This document shows positions 1 to 7,114 of a stretch of 64,000 nt of DNA, one piece after another (the stretch's first letter is position 1; every line of letters starts with the position of its first letter). This DNA comes from Pseudarthrobacter sp. NIBRBAC000502772. GTDB taxonomy: Bacteria; Actinomycetota; Actinomycetes; Actinomycetales; Micrococcaceae. The stretch is from contig NZ_CP041188.1 of NCBI RefSeq assembly GCF_006517235.1, positions 2,976,001 through 3,040,000 on the forward strand. The letters are read 5' to 3'. The notes below the pieces were generated by a model. The model made no database searches and had not been told where the DNA came from. It saw only the letters and a program-made list of their open reading frames with translations. The position numbers were made by a program, and so were the translations under genes.

Positions 1-119
1 TTGAACTCGGCACCGTCTGTCACATATGCGCCCAGGGTGCTGTGTTCGGTGCTGGTGTCCGTGCTGTCGGCAGGGGTGGCGTTCGTGGCCTGTGGCCCGC
101 TAGGAGACTCCGGGCTCAT
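1..119 (-). CDS. N-terminus of an unidentified protein, cut by the window edge
   Basis: An ATG at 119 opens a frame that runs off the left edge. It gives 39 residues starting MSPESPSGPQ and rich in Ser, Thr, Pro and Ala, then LGAYVTDGAEF. The start lies 10 nt after the stop of the M50 protease gene on the same strand, so the two are probably cotranscribed. The low-complexity start followed by a more ordered segment suggests a cytosolic protein with a flexible N-terminus. I do not recognise the family, and too little is visible to assign a role. Confidence 0.5.
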   Translation of the reverse strand, partial: MSPESPSGPQATNATPADSTDTSTEHSTLGAYVTDGAEF

Positions 120-129
120 GCGGACCAGC

Positions 130-867
130 CTAGGCTCCGGCGGTCAGGATTGCCGAGATGGGCTGCCAGGCGACCAGCCAGGAGCCGGCAATAACGGCGA
201 CAAAGAGCGCGATCCAGATGCCGGAGGGTATGGACGTTGCGCGGTAAAGGATATACGCGTCGGAACTGGCCAGCCTGTCACGGCGCCGCAGGTGCACATT
301 GGTGAGCTTCGCGAGATCCCGGACGGCGGCCACAAGCAGGGCCACGCCAAGCACGACTGCAACATGGCCGGTGAAGCTGCTGGGCACAACCAGGACCAGC
401 ACGCCGCCGCCTGCGACGGCAAGGCCTGTGATCAGCAGTCCCGCGAAGTTCCTGATGAACACGAGCGAAACCAGGAGGATAAGGGTGCCTGTGGCCAAGG
501 CGGCCGGACCCCAGCCGGTAAAACCGGAGGTGACCAGGGCAGCGCCGGTCAGGGCAGGTACAGGATAGCCCCAGAATCCGGACCAGACGGCGGCAGCCTT
601 GCCCCGGCTGTAACTGGTGGTTGTGCCTGAGTGGTCCAACCGGAGCCGGATCCCGCTCAGTCTTTGGCCGCTCATGACGGCGGCGAAAGCATGGCCGAGT
701 TCGTGCGTGGCGGTGGCCAGGAGCCCAAAGTACTTCCAGGTGGCACGGGGGATGGACAATGCAGTTGCCAGCGCCAGCACCACAGCCAGTTCGGCCACCG
801 TGACTTGGGGGATGGCGGCGCGGCTGAAGGCTTCAACGGTCCGTTGCCACAATTGCTCGGGAATCAA
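130..867 (-). CDS. M50B-type membrane metalloprotease (site-2 protease-like)
   Basis: This 245-residue protein is almost all membrane segments. After an N-terminal hydrophobic helix it has HELGHAFAAVMSG near residue 54, a zinc-binding HExxH motif of the M50 family buried in a hydrophobic stretch. Further hydrophobic helices follow. Family knowledge predicts cleavage of membrane-embedded substrates, but the substrate is unknown. The start is a TTG at 867 behind a GGGAAA purine stretch. A short upstream frame (864-908) ends exactly over this TTG, so translation may be coupled. The unidentified partial gene follows 10 nt after the stop. The family call is firm and the biological role open. Confidence 0.8.
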   Translation of the reverse strand: MIPEQLWQRTVEAFSRAAIPQVTVAELAVVLALATALSIPRATWKYFGLLATATHELGHAFAAVMSGQRLSGIRLRLDHSGTTTSYSRGKAAAVWSGFWGYPVPALTGAALVTSGFTGWGPAALATGTLILLVSLVFIRNFAGLLITGLAVAGGGVLVLVVPSSFTGHVAVVLGVALLVAAVRDLAKLTNVHLRRRDRLASSDAYILYRATSIPSGIWIALFVAVIAGSWLVAWQPISAILTAGA

Positions 868-908
868 GGTCGTTTCCCGCCGGGCCGGGAGTAGTGATTG
901 TCAGCCAT
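864..908 (-). other. Possible 14-residue leader ORF coupled to the M50 gene
   Basis: An ATG at 908 opens a 14-codon frame (MADNHYSRPGGKRP) whose TGA at 866-864 overlaps the TTG start of the protease gene. A TACCGT box at 922-917 lies 8 nt before the ATG and could be a -10. This arrangement would allow translational coupling. It may also be chance, because short frames are common in GC-rich DNA. Confidence 0.3.
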
Positions 909-910
909 AG

Positions 911-930
911 CCCTCTACGGTACTAGAGGG
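911..930. promoter_or_regulatory. Inverted repeat CCCTCTA-N6-TAGAGGG upstream of the M50 and yqeY genes
   Basis: A perfect 7-bp inverted repeat with a 6-nt spacer lies in the divergent region between the M50 gene and the yqeY-like gene. It overlaps a possible -10 (TACCGT on the minus strand). Its spacing suits a dimeric repressor, though a small hairpin is an alternative. No cognate regulator is nearby. Confidence 0.35.
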
Positions 931-991
931 ATGGTTCACCACTGTCCTGCCGCCCTGCCGCCCTGGGGCGCTCAACGAATCGAGGAATGCC

Positions 992-1456
992 GTGACCACT
1001 TTGAAGGAACGCCTGCACGCTGATGTTGTGGTGCACATGAAGGAGCGGAACAAAACCGCCCTGACAACGGTGCGTAATGTCCTGGGCGAGATCGAAACAC
1101 GGGAGAAGTCGGGAAAGACGCCCATTGTCCTGGACGACGCCCAGGTGACCTCGTTGTTGCAGAAAGAGGCTGCAAAGCGACGTGACACCGCAAGGATCTA
1201 TATGGAAGCCGGAGAATCCGAGCGGGCCGCGGCCGAGCTCGCCGAGGCGGAAATCATAGAAGCGTACTTGCCGCAGCCGCTGACAACAGCCGAAGTCGAG
1301 GCGATTGTTGACGAGACCATTGCCGGGCTGCGGAACGAAGGCGTGGAGCCCGGAATGCGTCAGCTGGGCGCCGTGATGAAGCCTGTCACGGCCAAAGTCG
1401 CCGGACGCTACGACGGCAAGGCGGTCAGCGAGATCGTCCGCAGCCGTCTCGCCTGA
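992..1456 (+). CDS. GatB/YqeY domain-containing protein
   Basis: This 154-residue soluble protein has the full YqeY fold: an N-terminal helical part with MKERNKTALTTVRNVLGEI, then KRRDTARIYMEAGE, AEIIEAYLPQPL and a C-terminal segment ending GRYDGKAVSEIVRSRL. The domain resembles the tRNA-binding tail of GatB, and YqeY proteins are thought to act near tRNA or amidotransferase metabolism, but no reaction is established. The GTG at 992 follows a GAGGA ribosome-binding site. A hairpin terminator follows within 15 nt, so the gene is probably monocistronic. It diverges from the M50 gene. Confidence 0.88.
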   Translation: MTTLKERLHADVVVHMKERNKTALTTVRNVLGEIETREKSGKTPIVLDDAQVTSLLQKEAAKRRDTARIYMEAGESERAAAELAEAEIIEAYLPQPLTTAEVEAIVDETIAGLRNEGVEPGMRQLGAVMKPVTAKVAGRYDGKAVSEIVRSRLA

Positions 1457-1470
1457 GCCAGTTAACAGGA

Positions 1471-1501
1471 AAGGCACGCCTACTAAACGTGGGCGTGCCT
1501 T
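1471..1501. terminator. Hairpin terminator after the yqeY-like gene
   Basis: AAGGCACGCC pairs perfectly with GGCGTGCCTT across an 11-nt loop. It sits 14 nt after the yqeY stop and 54 nt before the end of the converging DUF4193 gene, so it can serve both directions. The trailing T-run is short. Confidence 0.75.
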
Positions 1502-1555
1502 AACTTCCTGCTGGCGGAACTCGGCCGCCACGGAAGAATTTCCGGGTTTCTTGAA

Positions 1556-1858
1556 TCAGCCTTCGCAGTCAGTGCAGTAGCTGTGTCCGTCTTTCTGCCG
1601 CGCAATCTGGGAGCGGTGCCGGACCAGGAAGCAGGAGTAGCACGTGAACTCGTCCTCAGCCTGCGGGATAACCTGCACGACCAGTTCCTCGGCAACGAAT
1701 TCGCCTCCCGGAACGCCGGCGCCATCCAGCCCGTCGGCCTCATCGAGCTCGAGGACGACGCTGCGGGCGTCCGGAGCATTGGCGGACTGCAGTGCCTCGA
1801 GTGAGTTGTCCTGCGACTCCTTGACGTCGGAGCGAAGTTCATCGTAATCGGTTGCCAC
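1556..1858 (-). CDS. DUF4193 zinc-ribbon protein
   Basis: This 100-residue acidic protein ends with CYSCFLVRHRSQIA and CTDCEG. Cys73, Cys76, Cys95 and Cys98 form a likely four-cysteine zinc site. That pattern and the length match the actinobacterial DUF4193 family, which has no established function. The start is a GTG at 1858, giving MATDYDEL, the usual family beginning. Upstream at 1900-1925 is a GGAAT-N18-GTT element typical of SigR/SigH promoters, which would fit induction under thiol oxidation. That regulation is an inference from the sequence. The gene is monocistronic and converges on yqeY. Confidence 0.88.
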   Translation of the reverse strand: MATDYDELRSDVKESQDNSLEALQSANAPDARSVVLELDEADGLDGAGVPGGEFVAEELVVQVIPQAEDEFTCYSCFLVRHRSQIARQKDGHSYCTDCEG

Positions 1859-1899
1859 TTAGGTGTATCTCTTTTCTTTGGTTCGTCTGTCGCGTATGC

Positions 1900-1925
1900 A
1901 ACGTACAGCATCCGGCGGGTATTCC
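1900..1925 (-). promoter_or_regulatory. SigR/SigH-type promoter before the DUF4193 gene
   Basis: On the minus strand GGAAT (1925-1921) is followed after exactly 18 nt by GTT (1902-1900), inside GGGAAT...CGTT. This fits the GGAAY-N18-GTT consensus of the thiol-oxidative-stress sigma factors SigR/SigH. Transcription would start near 1892, leaving a leader of about 34 nt before the GTG at 1858. Confidence 0.6.
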
Positions 1926-2061
1926 CCAATAGCCTGGCAAGAAAATTTCTTTGCGGCGCCAATATTTCCGTGCGGACACCCGCTGGGATCGGTGTCGGGT
2001 GACATTGGGCACCATGGCGCCCGGGGCTGAAAGTCAGCGCACGGCGGCCCAGCCGCGAGAC

Positions 2062-2676
2062 CTAGTCAAGTTCCTCAGCCAGGGCCGTGGTCTGAGGCGG
2101 GGTAATCCGCCCCAGGCGCTCGTCGAGCGTCACGCGCAGCCGGGCGGCGGCCACCTGAACCCGGTGCTTGGCAGGGGTGACCTTCCTGTCCGGCACAGAG
2201 GCGGCATTCGGGCGTGCGTGGACGTCCCCGTGTTCAGGGGACCCTGCGCTCACGGTCCAGTCACTGTCGTCCCCGCCAGGCACGTACTCCCACGCCGCGT
2301 CGAACAGTTCAAGCTCCTCGGCACGGGCCAGCTCACTGCCTGCGAGGACGTTTAAGGTCGCAAGCCCCAAGGCCTTGGTTCCTTCATCCTGATCCAGGGC
2401 GCGGTCCAGGGCCCACTGGGTGCGTCGCCACCATTCCGCCCGGCTGTCCGCCTCGGTCTTCTGCCGGAGCGCCTGCTCGTCGGCTTCGCGTTTTTGGTCC
2501 AGCGCTGTCTTATCGGCTGACGTGCGCTGGGCCAGGGTGCGCCAGTTGATGTAGAAGGCCAGCAGGGCCGCGACCAGGACAGCCAAGGGGCCAAGCCCGG
2601 CAAGGATTACCCACCAGTCGGCCGGCCCGGAGTGGACGACGACGTCAAGCGGGCCAGGCGGCGGGGTTGGATTCAC
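2062..2676 (-). CDS. Hypothetical single-pass membrane protein with coiled coil
   Basis: This 204-residue protein has one hydrophobic helix at about residues 22-43 (WVILAGLGPLAVLVAALLAF). A charged, heptad-like stretch rich in Lys, Glu, Ala and Gln follows at about 50-85, then a soluble C-terminal half. I recognise no catalytic motif or named family. The likely topology is a short outer N-terminus, one membrane anchor and a cytoplasmic coiled-coil domain. The GTG at 2676 lies 6 nt after TAAGCT (2688-2683), a good -10, so the mRNA is probably leaderless. No neighbour suggests a function. Confidence 0.75.
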   Translation of the reverse strand: MNPTPPPGPLDVVVHSGPADWWVILAGLGPLAVLVAALLAFYINWRTLAQRTSADKTALDQKREADEQALRQKTEADSRAEWWRRTQWALDRALDQDEGTKALGLATLNVLAGSELARAEELELFDAAWEYVPGGDDSDWTVSAGSPEHGDVHARPNAASVPDRKVTPAKHRVQVAAARLRVTLDERLGRITPPQTTALAEELD

Positions 2677-2708
2677 GGCTCCAGCTTAGGCCGTCGACGG
2701 AAACAGAA

Positions 2709-2742
2709 AAAACCCCTGAAATCCGTGGATTTCAGGGGTTTT
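2709..2742. terminator. Terminator of the tRNA-Leu gene
   Basis: A perfect 16-bp inverted repeat (AAAACCCCTGAAATCC with its complement) with a 2-nt centre. In the minus direction it lies directly downstream of the tRNA and ends in a T-run, as an intrinsic terminator should. Confidence 0.88.
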
Positions 2743-2750
2743 CCCATTTG

Positions 2751-2833
2751 TGCGCGGAGGGGGACTTGAACCCCCACCCCCTTTCGAGGACTAGCACCTC
2801 AAGCTAGCGCGTCTGCCATTCCGCCACCCGCGC
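2751..2833 (-). tRNA. tRNA-Leu (anticodon GAG)
   Basis: The 83-nt minus-strand sequence folds as a class II tRNA. The 7-bp acceptor stem (GCGCGGG with TCCGCGC, one G-U pair) has discriminator A. The D stem is GCG/CGC. The anticodon stem CTAGC/GCTAG has loop TTGAGGT, giving anticodon GAG. A long variable arm and a T arm GGGGG-TTCAAGT-CCCCC follow. The CCA end is not encoded. This tRNA reads CUC and CUU codons, the same codons that stand in a row in the leader peptide before leuA in this window. A terminator follows at 2709-2742. Confidence 0.95.
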
Positions 2834-3004
2834 AGGTGGTAATTCGGAGATCGTTTCCGCCTTTCAGCGTTTCGCTTTTCTCCGAAGCAGCGAGAAAAAC
2901 TCTAACACGAACTTTCCGGAAACATGGAATCGGGGCTGATGGGTAGGCTGAGGGCACACGAGAACGCAGGTTGTTTGCAGCCTTCCCACTGCCAAGGAGT
3001 TTCT

Positions 3005-4309
3005 ATGTCTGACATCCGTGCCGAGGATGAAGTTGTCCGGATCTGCCGGGAACTCATCCGGATAGATACGTCGAACTACGGTGACGGCTCGGGTCCTGGG
3101 GAGCGGGTGGCCGCGGAATACACGGCCGGGCTCATCGAGGAAGTAGGACTCGCAGCCGAGATCTTCGAGTCGGCGCCCGGCCGCGCAAGTGTTGTGACCC
3201 GGATGGCCGGTGAGGATCCGTCCGCCAGCGCGTTGGTGGTGCACGGGCACCTCGATGTAGTGCCCGCCCTGCGTGAACAGTGGTCGGTGGATCCCTTTGG
3301 CGCGGAACTCAAAGACGGACTCATCTGGGGCCGCGGCGCCGTGGACATGAAGGACATGGACGCCATGATCCTTGCTGTGATGCGGGATTTGGCCAGATCC
3401 GGGCGCAAGCCCAAGCGCGACATTATCTTTGCCTTCTTCGCCGACGAGGAAGCCGGCGGTGAGTACGGCGCCCGCTACGCGGTCGACAAGCGGCCCGAGC
3501 TGTTCGAAGGCGCAACCGAAGCCATCTCGGAGGTAGGCGGCTTCTCGGCAACCATCGGCGGGCAGCGCACCTACCTCCTGCAGACGGCTGAGAAGGGCAT
3601 CTCCTGGCTCCGGCTGGTGGCGCACGGCCGGGCTGGCCACGGCTCCCAGATCAATACGGACAACGCCGTCACCCGGCTGGCTGCGGCGGTAACCCGGATC
3701 GGCGAATACAAGTGGCCGATTGAGCTGACGCCCACTACGCGGCAGTTCCTGGACGGCGTGACCGAACTCACGGGCGTGGAATTCGATCCCGATAATCCGG
3801 ACCGCCTGCTCGACCAGCTCGGCACCGTGGCGCGCTTTGTGGGGGCAACCCTGCAGAACACCACCAATCCCACGCTGCTCAAGGGCGGCTACAAGCACAA
3901 CGTCATCCCCGAATCGGCTGAGGCCCTGGTGGACTGCCGGACGCTCCCGGGCCAGCAGGACCACGTGCTGGAGGTCGTGCGGGAGCTTGCCGGTTCGGGT
4001 GTCGACGTCAGCTACGTTCACAGCGACGTCTCGCTTGAGGTCCCGTTCGCCGGAAACCTGGTGGATTCCATGATCGACGCCCTGCACACCGAGGATCCGG
4101 GGGCGAAAGTGCTTCCCTATACGCTCTCCGGCGGCACGGACAACAAATCATTGAGCCGGCTCGGTATCACCGGCTACGGCTTCGCTCCCCTCCAGCTGCC
4201 CGATGATCTCGATTTCACCGGGATGTTCCACGGTGTGGACGAGCGGGTTCCGGTGGATTCGCTGAAGTTCGGCGCCAGGGTGCTCAACACGCTCCTCACC
4301 AATTACTGA
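3005..4309 (+). CDS. M20/M25/M40 family metallo-hydrolase
   Basis: This 434-residue protein has the metal ligands of M20 exopeptidases: VVHGHLDVVPA (His82, Asp84), GRGAVDMKDMDA (Asp114) and FFADEEAGG (Glu148 and Glu149, catalytic base and ligand). The lid/dimerisation domain lies between, and a late HGVDERVP motif holds a final ligand. Family members remove acyl or aminoacyl groups from small peptides or amino acids. Actinobacterial copies are often labelled DapE-like, but the substrate here is not evident. I chose the ATG at 3005 because AAGGAG precedes it at proper spacing and a TAGGCT -10 lies at 2944-2949. The acyl-CoA dehydrogenase gene starts 12 nt downstream. Confidence 0.9.
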   Translation: MSDIRAEDEVVRICRELIRIDTSNYGDGSGPGERVAAEYTAGLIEEVGLAAEIFESAPGRASVVTRMAGEDPSASALVVHGHLDVVPALREQWSVDPFGAELKDGLIWGRGAVDMKDMDAMILAVMRDLARSGRKPKRDIIFAFFADEEAGGEYGARYAVDKRPELFEGATEAISEVGGFSATIGGQRTYLLQTAEKGISWLRLVAHGRAGHGSQINTDNAVTRLAAAVTRIGEYKWPIELTPTTRQFLDGVTELTGVEFDPDNPDRLLDQLGTVARFVGATLQNTTNPTLLKGGYKHNVIPESAEALVDCRTLPGQQDHVLEVVRELAGSGVDVSYVHSDVSLEVPFAGNLVDSMIDALHTEDPGAKVLPYTLSGGTDNKSLSRLGITGYGFAPLQLPDDLDFTGMFHGVDERVPVDSLKFGARVLNTLLTNY

Positions 4310-4321
4310 GCCGGCCCGGAC

Positions 4322-5482
4322 ATGACTCCCGACGAAGTCCTGCCGGAGCCCTTGCTCCAGGCGATCCGCGGCCGTGCTGCGGGCTATGACCGGGACAACA
4401 CCTTCTTCTTTGAAGACCTCGAAGAGCTGACCGCCGCCGGCTACCTCAGGCTCTTTGTGCCGGCGTCCGACGGCGGCCTGGGGCTTGGGCTGGAGGCGGC
4501 AGCACAGTGCCAGCGGCGGCTGGCAACGGCGGCCCCGGCCACCGCCCTGGCCATCAACATGCACCTGGTCTGGACCGGCGTCGCGCACGTCCTGGCCGCA
4601 CGGGGCGACCCATCCCTGGACTTCGTCCTGCAGGAGGCCGCCCACGGCGAGGTCTTCGCCTTCGGCAATTCCGAAGCCGGCAACGATTCGGTACTTTTTG
4701 ATTCAAAGACGGCAGCCGTTCCCCTGCCGGGCGGGGCGTACAGCTTCACCGGTACCAAGATCTTCACGAGTCTTTCGCCCGCCTGGACCCGGCTGGGAAT
4801 CTTCGGCAAGGACGCCCAGGCCAGGGAAGGCGAAGGGGAGCTGGTGCACGGGTTCATCAGCCGGGAGGCCTCGGGCTACGCCATCCTGGATGACTGGAAC
4901 ACCCTGGGCATGCGGGCCAGCCAGTCAAACACCACCGTCCTGGACGGCGCCGAGGTCCCGCCGGAGAGGATCTTCCGCAAACTCCCGGTGGGACCTAACG
5001 CCGATCCGCTGATTTTCGCCATCTTCGCGTGCTTCGAGACATTGCTGGCTGCCGTGTACACCGGCATTGGCGAACGTGCCCTGGACCTGGGTGTTGAGGC
5101 CGTCAAGCGCCGCACGTCCTTCAAGCACTCCGGCCGCAGCTATGCGCAGGATCCGGATATCCGCTGGAAGGTCGCGGAGGCCGCCATGGCCATGGATAAC
5201 CTCTACCCCCAGCTGCTGACCGTCAGCCGCGATGTGGATGCGCTCGTCGAGCACGGGCCGCAGTGGTTTCCCAAACTTGTGGGGCTGAAGGTCAATGCAA
5301 CTGAAACGGCCCGCCGCGTTGTGGACCTGGCCATCAGGGTGGGTGGCGGCTCCAGCTACTTTCGTGGGTCGGAGCTTGAACGCCTGTACCGGGACGTGCT
5401 GGCGGGGATGTTCCACCCATCAGACGATGAGTCGGCGCACAACACCGTGGCGAACGCGTGGCTGGGTCCGCTGGCGGACTGA
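4322..5482 (+). CDS. Acyl-CoA dehydrogenase family flavoprotein
   Basis: At 386 residues it has the family's usual length and layout. The N-terminal helical domain contains LTAAGYLRLFVPASDGGLGLGL. The middle beta domain contains GTKIFTSLSPAWTRLGIFG and LGMRASQSNTTVLDGAEVP. The C-terminal helical bundle ends near RVGGGSSYFRGSELERLYRDVLAGMFHPSDDESAH. Such enzymes use FAD to oxidise acyl-CoA or to hydroxylate small molecules. No catalytic glutamate is obvious at the standard C-terminal position, and the SSYF...HPSDDE ending resembles the monooxygenase-like branch (DszC type). It may therefore not be a fatty acyl-CoA enzyme. It follows the M20 gene by 12 nt, so cotranscription is likely. Confidence 0.82.
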   Translation: MTPDEVLPEPLLQAIRGRAAGYDRDNTFFFEDLEELTAAGYLRLFVPASDGGLGLGLEAAAQCQRRLATAAPATALAINMHLVWTGVAHVLAARGDPSLDFVLQEAAHGEVFAFGNSEAGNDSVLFDSKTAAVPLPGGAYSFTGTKIFTSLSPAWTRLGIFGKDAQAREGEGELVHGFISREASGYAILDDWNTLGMRASQSNTTVLDGAEVPPERIFRKLPVGPNADPLIFAIFACFETLLAAVYTGIGERALDLGVEAVKRRTSFKHSGRSYAQDPDIRWKVAEAAMAMDNLYPQLLTVSRDVDALVEHGPQWFPKLVGLKVNATETARRVVDLAIRVGGGSSYFRGSELERLYRDVLAGMFHPSDDESAHNTVANAWLGPLAD

Positions 5483-5532
5483 ACAGGCCACTGGCCCCTT
5501 AATCCCTATACGGTCCGCTGGCCGGACAGTTC

Positions 5533-5766
5533 CTACACGGTCCGCTGGACCTGCATCACCCGGCGGCGGAGCCAGAAGCGCCTGCCGCCGCCCAAATACA
5601 GCTTGCTGCGTTCCAGCTCCCACTTGCCGTACTCGGAATGCTCCACAAGCCGGCGCCTGGCGTCAGGCAGCGAATCGTCAGGGCTGACCGTCAGGACGAG
5701 GTACTCGTACTGCCTAAGAATGTCCCGTTCGCGCTGGACCGAGCTGGTGAGAAAATGTTCCTTCAT
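5533..5766 (-). CDS. DUF5703-like small protein
   Basis: This 77-residue protein (MKEHFLTSSVQRERDI...) carries YEYLVLTVSPDDSLPDARRRL, EHSEYGKWELERSKLYLGGGRRFWLRRRV and a basic end. The pattern matches the small actinobacterial DUF5703 proteins, whose function is unknown. A longer in-frame extension exists upstream, but the ATG at 5766 has a GGAGAG ribosome-binding site and gives the family's usual length. It diverges from the acidic protein gene with only 39 nt between start codons, so the two promoters must overlap. Confidence 0.78.
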   Translation of the reverse strand: MKEHFLTSSVQRERDILRQYEYLVLTVSPDDSLPDARRRLVEHSEYGKWELERSKLYLGGGRRFWLRRRVMQVQRTV

Positions 5767-5805
5767 TGCTCTCCATTTTCGTCCTTTTCCGGCTAACGTG
5801 AAGGC

Positions 5806-6072
5806 ATGAGCATCGATCCGCGTGTCGCGCTTCAGTCCTTGACAACCGCCTTGGAAGAACACCTTATAGCAGCATCCAACCGGCGTGGAGATGGCGATCC
5901 CGCGGTGGAAGCGGCTTTTTTTGCGGTCGCGGATGCTTTCGAGGTTTATGAAGACGCACTCTACGAGGCTTACAGCGAAGTTACACCCCTTCAGGTCTTC
6001 GATGATGAAGAAGACGAGGACGATGAAGCCGGCATCGATGACGACGAGGACCTGGAAATCCTCGAGGACTGA
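5806..6072 (+). CDS. Small acidic protein of unknown function
   Basis: This 88-residue protein has a helical front part (LQSLTTALEEHLIAA, DPAVEAAFFAVADAFEVYEDALYEAY) and a C-terminal tail that is almost only Asp and Glu (about residues 67-88). No enzyme motif is visible. Similar small acidic proteins are common in Micrococcaceae, but I know of no tested function. The ATG at 5806 lies 6 nt after TAACGT (5794-5799), fitting a leaderless transcript, although GAAGG could also act as a weak ribosome-binding site. It is divergent to the DUF5703-like gene. Confidence 0.78.
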   Translation: MSIDPRVALQSLTTALEEHLIAASNRRGDGDPAVEAAFFAVADAFEVYEDALYEAYSEVTPLQVFDDEEDEDDEAGIDDDEDLEILED

Positions 6073-6128
6073 GAACTCCACGCCGCCATCGCGGGCAACG
6101 ACCTAACGCCGCGGCCCTGAACGGCGCG

Positions 6129-7064
6129 TCAGCCGGGCAGGGAAACGTCCTCGAGAGCGCAGGCAATTTCGGGCGGCAACCTGGTCAGTTGGGCTGCCAT
6201 GATTTCTTTCGCCTGCACGGGAGTCCTGGGCCCCACGATGGCCGTGGCCACGCCATGCTGGGACAACAGCCAGCTCAGCGAGACATCCAGCGGTGTCCGG
6301 CCCAGGCCCTTGGCCGCCATGGCCACGGCTTCCACCACGCTGGACGGCAGCGCCTCCAGATACGGCTCTACGTAGGGTGCGGAGTCTGTCCTTGCCGCCC
6401 GGGAACCGGCGGGAATGGTGCCGCGGTACTTGCCAGTCAGGACGCCGCGTCCCAGCGGAGCCCAGGCCATCAGTCCCAGGCCGGCATCTTCGACGGCGGG
6501 AACCAGTTCCGCTTCCGCCTTTCGCTGCAGGAGCGAATATTCAGCCTGCGCGGCTACAAGCGGAAATCCGGCCACCGCCGCTGCCTTGGCGCTTTGCCAC
6601 CCGTTGAAGTTGGAGATCCCCGCATAGCGGGCGCGGCCGCTCCGGAGTGCGAATTCAAGCGCGGACAAGGTCTCGTCCAGCGGAACGTTGCCGTCCCATG
6701 CCTGGGCAAACCAGATATCCACGTAGTCAGTCCCCAGCCTGGCCAGGCTTGCGTCCAGGCCGGTGAGCATCGCGTTACGTGACGTGTCCACCGTGCGCCG
6801 GCCCTCCGACGTCGTCATCCCCGCCTTGGTGGAAATGCAGACTTCGGTGCGGGAGACGACGTCACCCAGGAGAGAGCCGATCATCGCCTCGGCGCGGCCT
6901 TCGGAGTAAGACGCCGCGGTATCTATGAGTTTTCCGCCACCATCGATAAATGTCCGCAATATCTCCGAGGCGTCCTGTTCGTCGGTATCGCCGGACCAGG
7001 ACATGGTGCCGAGGGAAAGGGCGGAGACTCGCAATCCACTGTTGCCGACGTAACGCTGCTGCAT
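6129..7064 (-). CDS. Aldo/keto reductase family protein
   Basis: This 311-residue TIM-barrel protein has the aldo/keto reductase signatures: YVGNSGLRVSALSLGTMSWSG at the N-terminus, DTAASYSEGRAEAMIG with the Asp and Tyr of the active site, CISTKAGM with the Lys, and a C-terminal NADP-binding segment near AIVGPRTPVQAKE. Where the family usually has a catalytic His followed by Asp two or three residues later, this protein reads IWFAQAWDG, with Gln instead. Activity may therefore differ from typical carbonyl reduction. The ATG at 7064 lies 7 nt after TAAGCT (7077-7072) and fits a leaderless start better than the TTG at 7088. It diverges from uppP. Confidence 0.88.
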   Translation of the reverse strand: MQQRYVGNSGLRVSALSLGTMSWSGDTDEQDASEILRTFIDGGGKLIDTAASYSEGRAEAMIGSLLGDVVSRTEVCISTKAGMTTSEGRRTVDTSRNAMLTGLDASLARLGTDYVDIWFAQAWDGNVPLDETLSALEFALRSGRARYAGISNFNGWQSAKAAAVAGFPLVAAQAEYSLLQRKAEAELVPAVEDAGLGLMAWAPLGRGVLTGKYRGTIPAGSRAARTDSAPYVEPYLEALPSSVVEAVAMAAKGLGRTPLDVSLSWLLSQHGVATAIVGPRTPVQAKEIMAAQLTRLPPEIACALEDVSLPG

Positions 7065-7114
7065 AGCTGCAAGCTTACGGGGAATCAACAGTGTCCATGA
7101 CGTAGGGTCTTAGC

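Noticed and set aside
1..630. A long plus-strand open frame over the M50 gene
   Set aside because: It is the antisense shadow of the M50 gene with odd composition (many Gly, Asp, Gln and Ala) and no family resemblance.
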